Shown one piece after another: positions 1 through 8,537 of a stretch of DNA of 64,000 nucleotides. Under the pieces are notes generated by a model. That model did not search any database. It worked only from the letters and a program-made list of their open reading frames with translations, and had not been told where the DNA came from. Position numbers and translations under genes: made by a program. This DNA is from Sphingobacterium sp. GTDB taxonomy: Bacteria; Bacteroidota; Bacteroidia; Sphingobacteriales; Sphingobacteriaceae. Position 1 is the first letter of the stretch, and every line of letters begins with the position of its first letter. The stretch lies in contig JAITTY010000013.1 in NCBI GenBank assembly GCA_031286695.1, positions 1 through 64,000 on the forward strand, read 5' to 3'.

Positions 1-13
1 TGAAGTAGTCAAG

Positions 14-1234
14 ACTTAATCTGACAGTTGCGATAAATTAACAACTGTAAAATAGATTAGAGTTATGACAACACAAGAAAAAATCATCAAGAACAAACTG
101 GGTGTTTTAGAACTTGCCCAGCATCTAGGAAATGTATCAAGAGCCTGTAAAGTAATGGGCTATTCCAGAGACAGCTTTTATAGATTCAAAGAATTGTATG
201 ATCAAGGAGGCGAGCTTGCACTGCAAGAACTTTCTAGAAGAAAGCCTATATTAAAGAACCGAGTAGAAGAGCATATTGAAAAAGCTGTTGTCGATCTAGC
301 TATAGACCAGCCTGCTTTAGGTCAGTTACGTGTTTCTAATGAGTTGAAAAAGCAAGGCATATTAATATCTCCTGGAGGAGTTAGGAGTATATGGATGAGG
401 CATGATCTGCAGACCTTCAAGCTCAGATTAAAAGCCTTAGAGGCAAAGTCTGCACAGGAAGGTATTGTTTTAACGGAAGCTCAGCTTGTAGCTCTGGAAA
501 GAGCTAAAGAAGAGAAAAAGGCACACGGTGAGATAGAAACTCATCATCCCGGATATCTAGGTGCTCAGGATACATACTATGTCGGGAATATTAAGGGAGT
601 TGGACATATATATCAGCAAACTTTCATTGATACCTATTCCAAAGTCGCTTTTACAAAGCTGTATGATCGTAAGAATGCATTAGTTGCTGCAGATATGCTA
701 AATGATCAGGTCGTACCATTTTTCGAGCAACATGACTTAAGGTTGTTAAGGATATTGACAGATCGAGGAACGGAATACTGCGGGGTAAGAGACCAGCATG
801 AATATCAGCTCTATTTAGCCATCGAAGATATAGATCACACAAAAACCAAAGCAAAAAGTCCTCAAACAAATGGTATTTGCGAACGTTTCCATCGTACTAT
901 TCAGGACGAGTTTTATGCAGTTGCATTCAGAAAGAAAGTATACCGAAGCATTCAGGAACTCCAAAACGACCTTGATCGTTGGATGACGTACTATAATCAG
1001 GATCGTACCCATACAGGAAAGTATTGCTTTGGAAAGACACCTATGCAGACCTTCAATGATACAATTAATTTGGCAAAAGAAAAGATGCTGGAGACACTAA
1101 AAGAAGATCAACTTGTTACTTATCCGGTGCAAGAAAATAAGCAACAAGTTGAATCTATAGATTTTGCGGAAACATTACTATATTCGAATAGGCAATCTGA
1201 CAATTTTTAAAAACAACCAACTGTCAGATCAAGT
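14..1234 (+). mobile_element. IS481-family insertion sequence
   Basis: A single transposase gene is bracketed by terminal inverted repeats: 14-30 (acttaatctgacagttg) and 1218-1234 (caactgtcagatcaagt), matching at 16 of 17 positions with a perfect 12-bp core (19-30 / 1218-1229). Inside the left end a 7-bp hairpin (24-30 with 42-48) sits just before the transposase start. I see no convincing target-site duplication immediately outside the repeats, so the exact tips are uncertain by several bases, and the left flank is cut by the window edge. Confidence 0.8.
65..1210 (+). CDS. IS481-family transposase (DDE integrase fold)
   Basis: Transposase of 381 aa, full length and uninterrupted. The N-terminal part (about residues 10-60) is a helix-turn-helix of the type seen in IS481/IS3 transposases (ACKVMGYSRDSFYRFK). 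The rve integrase core follows, with the catalytic triad apparently D169 (GAQDTYY), D233 (LTDRGTEY) and E273 (GICERFHR). The C-terminal R-T-H-x-G-K-x-P-M-x-T-F tail is typical of the family. There is no frameshift, so the element could be active. It ends eight bases before the right inverted repeat. Confidence 0.92.
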   Translation: MTTQEKIIKNKLGVLELAQHLGNVSRACKVMGYSRDSFYRFKELYDQGGELALQELSRRKPILKNRVEEHIEKAVVDLAIDQPALGQLRVSNELKKQGILISPGGVRSIWMRHDLQTFKLRLKALEAKSAQEGIVLTEAQLVALERAKEEKKAHGEIETHHPGYLGAQDTYYVGNIKGVGHIYQQTFIDTYSKVAFTKLYDRKNALVAADMLNDQVVPFFEQHDLRLLRILTDRGTEYCGVRDQHEYQLYLAIEDIDHTKTKAKSPQTNGICERFHRTIQDEFYAVAFRKKVYRSIQELQNDLDRWMTYYNQDRTHTGKYCFGKTPMQTFNDTINLAKEKMLETLKEDQLVTYPVQENKQQVESIDFAETLLYSNRQSDNF

Positions 1235-1317
1235 AGTGGCTATTACAGCTAAAGCATGTGAGCAATGCGCCATCGCATGCAATAAACTAGCTGCATAACC
1301 CCATACTTGCATATATC

Positions 1318-1350
1318 AAAATTTTCCTGATCATCTGTCAGGAAAATTTT
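1318..1350 (-). terminator. Rho-independent-type terminator of the response regulator/kinase pair
   Basis: A perfect 13-bp stem (1318-1330 with 1338-1350) and a 7-nt loop lie directly after the response-regulator stop on the minus strand. The stem is AT-rich at its base, giving a T-run on either strand. It separates the IS element from the signalling genes. Confidence 0.7.
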
Positions 1351-1352
1351 TC

Positions 1353-2009
1353 CTAATTTAAAATACCTCTTTCAAAAGCAAATTTAACCAGATGTGCCGT
1401 ATTTTTTACACCCGCTTTGTCGATGAGATTCTGACGGTGGCCCTCAACAGTACGCTTACTTAAAAAAATCTTATCTGCTATTTCTACATTCGTGTAGCCT
1501 TCCGCAATCAATTTTAAAACTTCCAATTCCCGCTCCGAGATATCAAAATCCGTTTGCAATTCCCCCGGGATCTGTGCATAACTCTGTCCAGAACGGACTT
1601 GATCTAAAAGTATCATGGCAATTTCCTCACTCATATACCGACCACCGTTTGCAATGTGATTCAATCCAAAAAGCAATTCGTGATAGCCAACATTTTTGAC
1701 CAAATAGCCAGCAAGACCAGATTCAAATGCCTCGATGACATAATTAATCTGATTTAGCATGGATAGTATAACTACTTTAATAGAGTCATACTGTTTGTTT
1801 AGGACCTGAAGTAGTTCCATGCCGTCCATCTCATCCATACTGATATCTGTTAGGACAATATCAGGAATAGGATTTGAGCTTAAGAATTGGAGAGCTTCTT
1901 TTCCATTCGACGCTTCACCAACAACTTCAAATCCATCTTGTGATTCTAATAGTAATTTTATACCGTTACGTACAACCATGTGGTCTTCAACCAATAGGAT
2001 TTTTATCAT
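1353..2009 (-). CDS. NarL/FixJ-family response regulator
   Basis: A 218-aa two-domain response regulator. The receiver domain (about 1-120) has the acidic pair E8/D9, phospho-acceptor D55 (IVLTDISM) and the conserved Lys in GYLVKNVG. The C-terminal LuxR-type HTH (about 150-215) contains SERELEVLKLIAEGYTNVEI followed by IFLSKRTVEGHRQNL. It is a DNA-binding transcription factor expected to be controlled by phosphorylation. It lies 10 bp downstream of a kinase-like gene and probably shares its transcript. It is a close paralogue (roughly two thirds identical by eye) of the regulator at 29074-29736. Target genes are unknown. Confidence 0.93.
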   Translation of the reverse strand: MIKILLVEDHMVVRNGIKLLLESQDGFEVVGEASNGKEALQFLSSNPIPDIVLTDISMDEMDGMELLQVLNKQYDSIKVVILSMLNQINYVIEAFESGLAGYLVKNVGYHELLFGLNHIANGGRYMSEEIAMILLDQVRSGQSYAQIPGELQTDFDISERELEVLKLIAEGYTNVEIADKIFLSKRTVEGHRQNLIDKAGVKNTAHLVKFAFERGILN

Positions 2010-2019
2010 TATTATCTTT

Positions 2020-2751
2020 TTAAATAGTCAATTTTAGTAAAATACCTGTCGTCAATGTGTCATTCATGATGCGCGCATTGTAGAGCTCAGCAATCTTCAT
2101 CAAACGCATTGGACTGTTTTCGAGCTTTGATACCGATAAGGCTTCTCCTTGCTGAAAAAATGGTGATACTTTAACAAGGATTTCAAATTCAATCACCTGC
2201 ACTGAAATTGAGATGGCCTGCGAGGGGACTTCATCATTTAAATATTGGAATATTGCAGTCAGCAATTTAAATAGATGAACTTGTGCCTGATGATGTAGTT
2301 CCCGCAATTGAGGGTCAAGCAGCGCATCAATTGTAAAACCGGATCGTTTCTTGTAACTGGCCACCACTTCATCAAGGGCATGAAAAATTCCCAGGTCATT
2401 TAATATGGGATTATACAGTAATCCCGCTTTATTACGGATTTCTACAACTAAAGTACTCAATGAATCACGCAGACAACGCAATTCTTCAAAATCTCCATAA
2501 CGGTTTGTAAAATTCTGAAGAGATATACGCATCCCATAGAGCTCCTGAGCAAGCTCATCGCGGAAATATCGTCCTATTCTTCCAATATCATCCTGCTGAT
2601 TTCTAATAATCGACTTGTAAAAATCTTCTTGACTACCTTCCCATATCTGCTTTAATTCCGACTGATCTTTCAGGCCTTCAGATTGGCCTTTCGCTCCTTC
2701 CGATAGGTCAAAATATAGTTTTTTGTTCTCGTCCCCCATATTGTTTTCCAT
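2020..2751 (-). CDS. Degenerate NarX-type (HisKA_3) histidine-kinase-like protein
   Basis: A soluble 243-aa protein, without membrane segments. Residues about 52-120 align with the HisKA_3 dimerisation helix and the following L-x-P-x-x-x-D-L-G-x-x-x-A-L segment (YNPILNDLGIFHAL). At the usual phospho-acceptor, x-L-H-D-E-L-x-Q, the sequence reads F-R-D-E-L-A-Q, so R64 replaces His. The C-terminal part has the spacing of a HATPase_c domain but I cannot find an N-box or glycine-rich ATP-lid motifs. Catalytic activity is therefore unlikely. A role as a dimerising scaffold, phosphatase or regulator of the NarL-type protein encoded 10 bp downstream is inference. Confidence 0.75.
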   Translation of the reverse strand: MENNMGDENKKLYFDLSEGAKGQSEGLKDQSELKQIWEGSQEDFYKSIIRNQQDDIGRIGRYFRDELAQELYGMRISLQNFTNRYGDFEELRCLRDSLSTLVVEIRNKAGLLYNPILNDLGIFHALDEVVASYKKRSGFTIDALLDPQLRELHHQAQVHLFKLLTAIFQYLNDEVPSQAISISVQVIEFEILVKVSPFFQQGEALSVSKLENSPMRLMKIAELYNARIMNDTLTTGILLKLTI

Positions 2752-3098
2752 TTCATGTTATAACTAATAACCACTTCAAGGCATGAACAGTTTTAAAAAT
2801 TAACACCTATTTAAATAAAAAATGTATTCTTTAAAGTACTACGTATAAATACGTGCAGGAAAAAGATAAAAGGGGGAATTGGGACAGGAAAACACTTGTT
2901 GTTAAAGTATAAAGATTGGCAAAACAGTCCATTATCGAGGTGAAAACAAAAGGTAAAACATTGAATTTCAAAAATTTACAAAAAACAAGTATTAATATAC
3001 TTAGATATACTCTAATTAGAGTCACGTATCTAAATTACCTTTTCTAGCATCTTAATTGTAGTAAGTGTAGACAAGATAGACACTTAAAATTTGATAAT
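2752..3098. other. Intergenic region between divergent kinase-like and sigma-factor genes
   Basis: This 347-bp AT-rich spacer should hold promoters for both divergent units. The only symmetry I notice is a perfect 6-bp inverted repeat with 2-nt spacer, acgtat-aa-atacgt (2841-2854), about 90 bp upstream of the kinase-like gene. I see no convincing gene. Confidence 0.5.
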
Positions 3099-3605
3099 AT
3101 GGAAAATACAACAATCGATCAACTGTTTAAGGAAAAAAGACCTACATTAAAATATTTGGCAGCGCAATTTACAAACGATCCGGATGAACGGGAAGATTTG
3201 GTTCAGGAGACCATGGTGAGGTCACTAGCATCTATCGAAAAATTCCTGAAACATCCGAAATTAATGTCTTGGCTCTATATCATTATGAAAAATACGTATA
3301 TCAATCAATATACACGTAATAAAAGATTAGAGAATTACAGAAGCGAATACATCAGCACGGGTTATCGTAATGAAATAACCACCAATCGCGGAGAAGATAA
3401 TTTTGTTGCTTCTGATATACAGCATGCCCTCAATAATTTATCGAAGGATTATTATAATGCCTTTGCCATGTTTTTGGAAGGGTTTAAATATTACGAAATT
3501 GCAGAGCACTTGCAAATACCGGAAGGAACAGTGAAAACACGTATACATATGGCACGGAAATCATTGCAAAAGCAGCTAAAGATTTACTCGAAAAGTATAG
3601 ATTAA
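3099..3605 (+). CDS. ECF-type RNA polymerase sigma factor
   Basis: A 168-aa sigma-70 family protein of ECF size. Region 2 is at about residues 10-75 (DEREDLVQETMVRSLASIEKF, then the W-L-Y-I-I-M-K-N-x-Y-I-N stretch typical of region 2.4). Region 4 is at about 105-160, ending in an HTH (YYEIAEHLQIPEGTVKTRIH, ARKSLQKQL). It lacks the long C-terminal extension of carbohydrate sigma factors, and no anti-sigma gene is adjacent, so the signal controlling it is unknown. It is transcribed alone and ends at a very long terminator hairpin. Confidence 0.92.
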   Translation: MENTTIDQLFKEKRPTLKYLAAQFTNDPDEREDLVQETMVRSLASIEKFLKHPKLMSWLYIIMKNTYINQYTRNKRLENYRSEYISTGYRNEITTNRGEDNFVASDIQHALNNLSKDYYNAFAMFLEGFKYYEIAEHLQIPEGTVKTRIHMARKSLQKQLKIYSKSID

Positions 3606-3607
3606 AA

Positions 3608-3662
3608 GATTATTCAAAATAAAAAAGCAGGTGAAATACCTGCTTTTTTATTTTGAATAATC
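3608..3662. terminator. Very long perfect terminator hairpin
   Basis: Two 25-nt arms (3608-3632 and 3638-3662) are perfectly complementary around a 5-nt loop (gaaat). The GC-rich tip agcaggt/acctgct is flanked by A and T runs, so it can act in both orientations. It starts three bases after the sigma-factor stop. Confidence 0.9.
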
Positions 3663-3762
3663 TAAGGTAAATTAGACAGGATCAATCGCAGCTATCGTGA
3701 ATATTTAGTATATTTAGCATAGCAAATCAATAAGTTAACTATAAATCTGAGGACTTTACGAG

Positions 3763-4485
3763 ATGAAAAAGAAATCGATCTTCATTATTTTTACGGGTTT
3801 AATCGGAATCATGCTTGTGATTTCCTGCCATTCCGGATCAAAAGAAAGCGAAAATCGGATACGGGTAAGTGGCGAAGGAAAAATTAGGATTATGCCGGAT
3901 CAGGTTACACTAACAATCAACACAGCTTTCACAAAACCGAGGATGATTGATGCTGTTCGAGAAACCCAGGCAACTGTTGATACCGTAATCGCTTTGCTCC
4001 AAAAATATGGAAATAAAAAAGAAGACATTAAAACAAGTAGCGTATCTGCAAATAAGGATTATCAGTACATAGGAAATACAAATAAATTTGTAGGCTATCA
4101 AGCACAGCAAACGATCGATTTTGTTTTACATGATTTGTCCAAATTTACCGAATTAACAGGCAAATTACTGGAAACCAAAATAAGCGGAATCGGATCCATA
4201 TCATTTGATCATTCTAAAGCAGATAGTATACTGAGAGAAGCCGATTTAATTGCTTATGATGATGCCTTAAAGTCTGCAAAAAAACTTGCATCTAGAGCAA
4301 ATGTAGAAATCGGCAAACTATTGTTTTTATCCAACGACGGCAGTGCTTCCAACGAGTCAACACAATATCGAACTGGTATGGCCCTGGAAACCTTCAATAA
4401 GGCCTATGGTGGCGAAGGCTTTAAAATTGCACCCGAAGTCCTGGAGTTTAAAAGAACAATATTTACCGAATTTGAAATTAAATAG
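3763..4485 (+). CDS. SIMPL-domain (DUF541) lipoprotein
   Basis: A 240-aa exported protein. The N-terminus (MKKKSIFIIF..LVISC) is a lipoprotein signal with predicted acylated Cys22. From about residue 33 the sequence I-R-V-S-G-E-G-K-I-R-I-x-P-D-Q-V-T-L starts a SIMPL/DUF541 domain, with the usual D-I-K-T-S-S-V-S and S-x-x-A-D-S-I-L-R-E-A segments later. Members are periplasmic or surface proteins of unclear biochemical role, some linked to oxidative stress. The stop codon lies inside the first copy of a 19-bp tandem duplication. Confidence 0.85.
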   Translation: MKKKSIFIIFTGLIGIMLVISCHSGSKESENRIRVSGEGKIRIMPDQVTLTINTAFTKPRMIDAVRETQATVDTVIALLQKYGNKKEDIKTSSVSANKDYQYIGNTNKFVGYQAQQTIDFVLHDLSKFTELTGKLLETKISGIGSISFDHSKADSILREADLIAYDDALKSAKKLASRANVEIGKLLFLSNDGSASNESTQYRTGMALETFNKAYGGEGFKIAPEVLEFKRTIFTEFEIK

Positions 4486-4519
4486 CTAACAAGGAAGGAT
4501 ATAGCTAACAAGGAAGGAT
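4482..4519. repeat. 19-bp tandem duplication spanning a stop codon
   Basis: The 19-bp unit atagctaacaaggaaggat occurs twice head-to-tail (4482-4500 and 4501-4519). The first copy contains the SIMPL gene stop codon (4483-4485), and both contain a purine-rich aaggaagga stretch. This looks like a recent slippage or recombination duplication. Confidence 0.95.
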
Positions 4520-4592
4520 AAAGAATCTAGCATTTAAATGCCATTCGCAAATCATCATGCATTTATTTAACTTTACAGTAAAATATACAACA

Positions 4593-5393
4593 ATGCATTT
4601 TTCTTATTTTATCGGCATTTATTTTATTGTAGCCTGTACAGCAGCTTCGTGTCAAAATTCAACGACTGGTTCAACCGATCAGCAAAAAATACGCATACCA
4701 GGCAAAGAAGCATCTCTTTCCCCAGCGATTGAGCAAAAAGCAGTTGTAGAATCTAATCAATCCGCCCAGCCTAAAGATTCATTGATTGATAGCCAAATTC
4801 TTATGCCTTATACCTATCGTGTTTTTGACGATAACAATGTGTCTAAAATCATTAACCCAAGTTGGCTCGAACTACATCGAAAAGATGGCAAGTACAATAT
4901 AGGAAAAGCGGTTTACTCCATCGCTTATGAAAAAGAGGAACCTTGTGCAGGATTACCGACAGAAACGATCAATCCGAAGGCAGATGTACTACTTTTCTTC
5001 AATATTTCAGCATTGCAACCCGGCCCCGTGGATAGCATTCCCTTTCATAATAAAATCGTTCCCCCAAATCAGCCAATGGAATTTTCCTTTAAAAATGATA
5101 AATATAAGTTGGTGGCTGCTGGAATAGAATTCTATAAGGACGAAAATACAAACATTGAACATCCGGGATATACCTTAAAACTTTTCATCAATAATAAGTT
5201 TATTCGGACGCTTATTGATCAAGATGCCTATCATGATACCGCAACAGAGCTTGAGTTTATTGGTGATCTGGATAGGGACGGTATATTGGATTTTATAATT
5301 TCAAGCCCAAGAGATTATGAAGAGCATCGTAAAATACTCATCTTATCAACGCAAAAATTTCCTTACGTTGGGACTGTTCAATTTGACTGTTAA
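4593..5393 (+). CDS. Hypothetical lipoprotein with FG-GAP/VCBS-like C-terminus
   Basis: I chose the internal ATG at 4593 because it gives a standard lipoprotein signal (MHFSYFIGIYFIVACTAASC, acylated Cys20); an in-frame ATG at 4557 would add 12 residues before it. The mature part starts with a low-complexity linker. The C-terminal L-E-F-I-G-D-L-D-R-D-G-I-L-D-F-I-I resembles an FG-GAP/VCBS calcium-binding turn. No enzymatic motif is visible. It lies 107 bp after the SIMPL gene and may share its transcript. Confidence 0.65.
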   Translation: MHFSYFIGIYFIVACTAASCQNSTTGSTDQQKIRIPGKEASLSPAIEQKAVVESNQSAQPKDSLIDSQILMPYTYRVFDDNNVSKIINPSWLELHRKDGKYNIGKAVYSIAYEKEEPCAGLPTETINPKADVLLFFNISALQPGPVDSIPFHNKIVPPNQPMEFSFKNDKYKLVAAGIEFYKDENTNIEHPGYTLKLFINNKFIRTLIDQDAYHDTATELEFIGDLDRDGILDFIISSPRDYEEHRKILILSTQKFPYVGTVQFDC

Positions 5394-5729
5394 CGGGACA
5401 AATAAAACGAACTATTCATGGCAGATCCTGCGGAAAAACAGCTATCTCCATAAACGATTAAATGCGGGGAAACATAGTATCTATTTTTTTCGTATATTTA
5501 ATATATAATTCATATTCTGTTCATATGAGTTTCGTTACTTTATAATGCGATAGTTAATGTAGTCAACGGAGTTAATGTATCTATTATGAAAACGATAAAC
5601 TATTTTTTCCAGCGGATTATATTTAGGATCTTTTTAGGTCGATTTAGTTCATTCTATTCACCATTGAGATTCCACAAAACTTAGTTGTTTTAAAAACGGC
5701 ATTGAGGTCCGATAATTTTATTTTTATAA
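5394..5729. other. Intergenic region upstream of the beta-glucosidase gene
   Basis: A 336-bp AT-rich spacer. I see no tRNA, clear terminator or credible coding frame. It presumably holds the promoter of the GH1 gene, but no exact TAnnTTTG element stands out. Confidence 0.4.
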
Positions 5730-7064
5730 ATGCTTTTAACCAAAGATGCCTTTGGCAAAGATTTTATTTGGGGAGTTTCTACAGCTGCCTATCAGATTGA
5801 AGGAGCACATGATTTACATGGAAAAGGTCCTTCCATCTGGGATATATTCGTCAAGAAAAGAAATCGCATATTTCAGAATCAGCATGGCAATGAGGCATGT
5901 GATTTTTATAATCGCTATATCCAGGATTTGTATTTGATGAAGGGAATGCATATTCCAAACTATAGATTCTCTTTATCATGGAGCCGTATATTTCCAGCGG
6001 GCACTGGTGAGATAAATCAAGCTGGATTGGACTTTTATGATCGTTTGATCGATCTATCGCTCGAATTAGGGATAACACCCTGGGTTACATTATATCATTG
6101 GGATCTTCCACATGCATTAGAAAAAAAAGGCGGCTGGGTAAACCGTGAAGTGAAAGATTGGTTTGGAGAATTTGTTTCCAAATGTGTCGATGTCTATGGT
6201 GATCGTGTCAAGAATTGGATGGTTTTGAATGAACCTACCGTATTCACCGCTGCAGGCTATTTTTTCGGTGTACATGCGCCAGAAAGGAAAGGTCTCGGTA
6301 ATTTTTTGGCGGCAGCGCATCATGCGGCCCTAGCTCAGGCTCAAGGTGGAAGGATCATTAAGTCATTGCTGCCCGATAGCGAAGTAGGAACGACTTTTTC
6401 CTGTTCTCATGTCGAGCCATTCACAACGAAAGAAAGAGACATTATTGCGGCAAAGAAAGCCGACGTTTTGCTCAATCGTTTATTTATAGAGCCCTTATTA
6501 GGAATAGGCTACCCGACCAAGGAGATCAAGATACTGAATAGAATTGAAAAGTACATGCAGGCCGATGATGAAAGGGATCTGAAATTTGACATGGACTTTA
6601 TTGGTGTACAGAATTATACACGGGAGATTATACGATATGCGATGTTTGTTCCTTACCTTCAGGCAAAAATTGTATCAGCCAAAGAGCGTAAAGTTGAATT
6701 GACCGAAATGAACTGGGAAGTTTATCCAGCTTCGATCTATCATATGCTTAAGAAATTTAGTGCCTACCCCAATATCCCTCCCTTAATCGTTACCGAGAAT
6801 GGCGCTGCATTTCCTGATCAAATCGAAAATGGCCTTGTTCACGATCCCAAAAGGTTAGACTATCTGCAGCAAGCTTTACATCAAGTTTATCGAGCGAAGC
6901 AAGAGGGGATCAATGTCAATGGATACTTTGTATGGACGTTTCTTGACAACTTCGAATGGGCCGAGGGATATCGGCCAAGATTTGGACTGGTGTATGTTGA
7001 TTTCAAAAATCAACAGCGTATTATAAAATCCTCTGGTCATTGGTATGCAGACTTTTTAAAATAA
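5730..7064 (+). CDS. GH1 family beta-glucosidase
   Basis: A 444-aa retaining glycosidase of normal family length without a signal peptide, so probably cytoplasmic. The N-terminal F-I-W-G-V-S-T-A-A-Y-Q-I-E-G is the GH1 signature. The acid/base is E168 in V-L-N-E-P-T-V and the nucleophile E356 in L-I-V-T-E-N-G. W-T-F-L-D-N-F-E-W-A-E-G-Y near the C-terminus forms the aglycone/sugar-binding wall. It hydrolyses beta-linked gluco- or galactosides such as cellobiose; the exact substrate cannot be read. Its stop lies 9 bp from that of the convergent membrane-protein gene. Confidence 0.94.
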   Translation: MLLTKDAFGKDFIWGVSTAAYQIEGAHDLHGKGPSIWDIFVKKRNRIFQNQHGNEACDFYNRYIQDLYLMKGMHIPNYRFSLSWSRIFPAGTGEINQAGLDFYDRLIDLSLELGITPWVTLYHWDLPHALEKKGGWVNREVKDWFGEFVSKCVDVYGDRVKNWMVLNEPTVFTAAGYFFGVHAPERKGLGNFLAAAHHAALAQAQGGRIIKSLLPDSEVGTTFSCSHVEPFTTKERDIIAAKKADVLLNRLFIEPLLGIGYPTKEIKILNRIEKYMQADDERDLKFDMDFIGVQNYTREIIRYAMFVPYLQAKIVSAKERKVELTEMNWEVYPASIYHMLKKFSAYPNIPPLIVTENGAAFPDQIENGLVHDPKRLDYLQQALHQVYRAKQEGINVNGYFVWTFLDNFEWAEGYRPRFGLVYVDFKNQQRIIKSSGHWYADFLK

Positions 7065-7073
7065 TTGGAATGC

Positions 7074-7895
7074 TTAATTATCTTTATGACGAGATACATT
7101 ATTTGTAATTTTCAATAAAATTATTCCCAGAAGTAATGCCGCAACGATACTGAGTATGGTCACTAGGGTATTCCTTCCATTATCTGCCCAGAAATACAGT
7201 GATAGTCCACCTAAAATACATGGCACAGCGATAACTATAAATTTAACCCAATACACCCGGTCTTCTTCCTTACGGATAGTCTTCGTTTCGACAGCAGCTA
7301 AAACAGCTGCCTTATTCGTTTTAAAATAGGTGAGAATCATTTCGATTTCATCTGCGCGCAATTCGCGGGGACGTATTATCCTTTCTTTCAATGCAATAAG
7401 TAAAGTTTTGCCATCTCGTTGGACTGAAATAATATCAACCATTGGAAAGCGTTTTTTATACCCCATAGGATTCACGGCGTAACCTTTATAATCACTGTTT
7501 TCCGGACATAAACAGACAAAATAATCCGAATTCATGGAGAAGATCACATCAGAATGCACCCGTCTGGTTTCTTTCCAGACATCGATAGCAGGCTTAATGG
7601 CGGTAAGCAATAGGCATTGAAAAATAAATATACCAAAAGAAAGACTGAATATCCATGACAAAGAAAATGAAAGGGCTAAAAAAACGATGATAAACCAGAT
7701 TACATTTGACCAAAAGTCAATTTTGCGCTGCAAAAGATAGAAAACAATGACACAAATGATTGGGGCAATGCTGGATTTCCAATCCCAAAATATACTCACG
7801 ATTCCAAGAATTGAAAACAGCGCATAATTCACTAGCTGAAAGTACGCTGACTTCCGCTGAAAATTAGTTCTTTTAATTTCAATGATATTTTCCAA
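7074..7895 (-). CDS. Hypothetical membrane protein with a PH/YcxB-like soluble middle
   Basis: A 273-aa protein with hydrophobic segments at about 20-45, 50-65, 66-85 and 85-105, a soluble middle (about 110-205) containing the beta-rich stretch V-D-I-I-S-V-Q-R-D-G-K-T-L-L-I, and two more hydrophobic helices at about 220-265. The layout recalls bacterial PH-like (YcxB-type) membrane proteins, but I cannot assign a function. It diverges from a second membrane protein of similar style at 8004. Confidence 0.6.
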   Translation of the reverse strand: MENIIEIKRTNFQRKSAYFQLVNYALFSILGIVSIFWDWKSSIAPIICVIVFYLLQRKIDFWSNVIWFIIVFLALSFSLSWIFSLSFGIFIFQCLLLTAIKPAIDVWKETRRVHSDVIFSMNSDYFVCLCPENSDYKGYAVNPMGYKKRFPMVDIISVQRDGKTLLIALKERIIRPRELRADEIEMILTYFKTNKAAVLAAVETKTIRKEEDRVYWVKFIVIAVPCILGGLSLYFWADNGRNTLVTILSIVAALLLGIILLKITNNVSRHKDN

Positions 7896-8003
7896 TGTGT
7901 TCTTTAATGAAAGAAAAAAATCTCTTTAGCTAATATATCTTTGATTGCATAAATATAAATATCTTTAGTAAATATAAACGCGTAAAAAATACAAAGCACG
8001 ACA

Positions 8004-8519
8004 ATGAAAACTTTTCAATTTAAATCCCATAATGTTAAAAAGGGCCTGATCTTCGGATTTGGTTACTTAATTGTTGTATTTATTCTATTCTGCTTAGTTT
8101 TTGGCGGTATAAATGGGCTCGCTGATGCGGTCAACAATTTTGGTTCGGCGAAGGGCCTTGGCATCTTGGTTGCTGTAATCGTAATCGGCCCGCTAATTAT
8201 ACTATTGCAATTCATCAACCCTAAGATCGAAATACAAGTTGACAAAGATAAGTTATCTATTAAACAGCCGAAAAAGGAGGACAAAGTTATCCTGCTAGAT
8301 GTCATTGATAAGATGGAAATTAATCACGCTCTGGTCAACCAGCTTCAGCTATTCGGCAAAAATGGACAGCTGCTAACGACGATACATCCTCAGAACGATA
8401 TGAATGTTATTTTCGCTATTGCAGATGCCATCGCGCAGCATGGCGGATTTATACAAAAAAAGGGAAATAAAAAAATCTTTGGCAATCCTGTTGAAACCAT
8501 CTCCTATTCGAAACAATAA
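8004..8519 (+). CDS. Hypothetical two-helix membrane protein
   Basis: A 171-aa protein with two transmembrane segments (about 14-38 and 49-69) followed by a cytoplasmic domain of about 100 residues with alternating beta strands (I-E-I-Q-V-D-K-D-K-L-S-I). An exact TAnnTTTG match (tatctttg, 7936-7943) lies about 60 bp upstream. The gene is 18 bp from the downstream DUF2809 gene, so they are probably co-transcribed. Function unknown. Confidence 0.6.
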   Translation: MKTFQFKSHNVKKGLIFGFGYLIVVFILFCLVFGGINGLADAVNNFGSAKGLGILVAVIVIGPLIILLQFINPKIEIQVDKDKLSIKQPKKEDKVILLDVIDKMEINHALVNQLQLFGKNGQLLTTIHPQNDMNVIFAIADAIAQHGGFIQKKGNKKIFGNPVETISYSKQ

Positions 8520-8537
8520 CGATATATACTGGATTCC

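Noticed and set aside
1..1237. Direct repeat aagtagt at 3-9 and 1231-1237 as a target-site duplication of the IS element
   Set aside because: The left copy is separated from the inverted repeat by several bases while the right copy overlaps it, so they cannot both flank the same element.
2831..3025. 64-codon minus-strand open frame upstream of the sigma-factor gene
   Set aside because: It lies in the promoter-bearing spacer, has no recognisable motif and its composition follows AT-rich noncoding DNA.
5317..5508. 63-codon plus-strand open frame overlapping the FG-GAP-like lipoprotein gene end
   Set aside because: It starts inside the real gene in another frame and continues into AT-rich spacer; the product has no family features.
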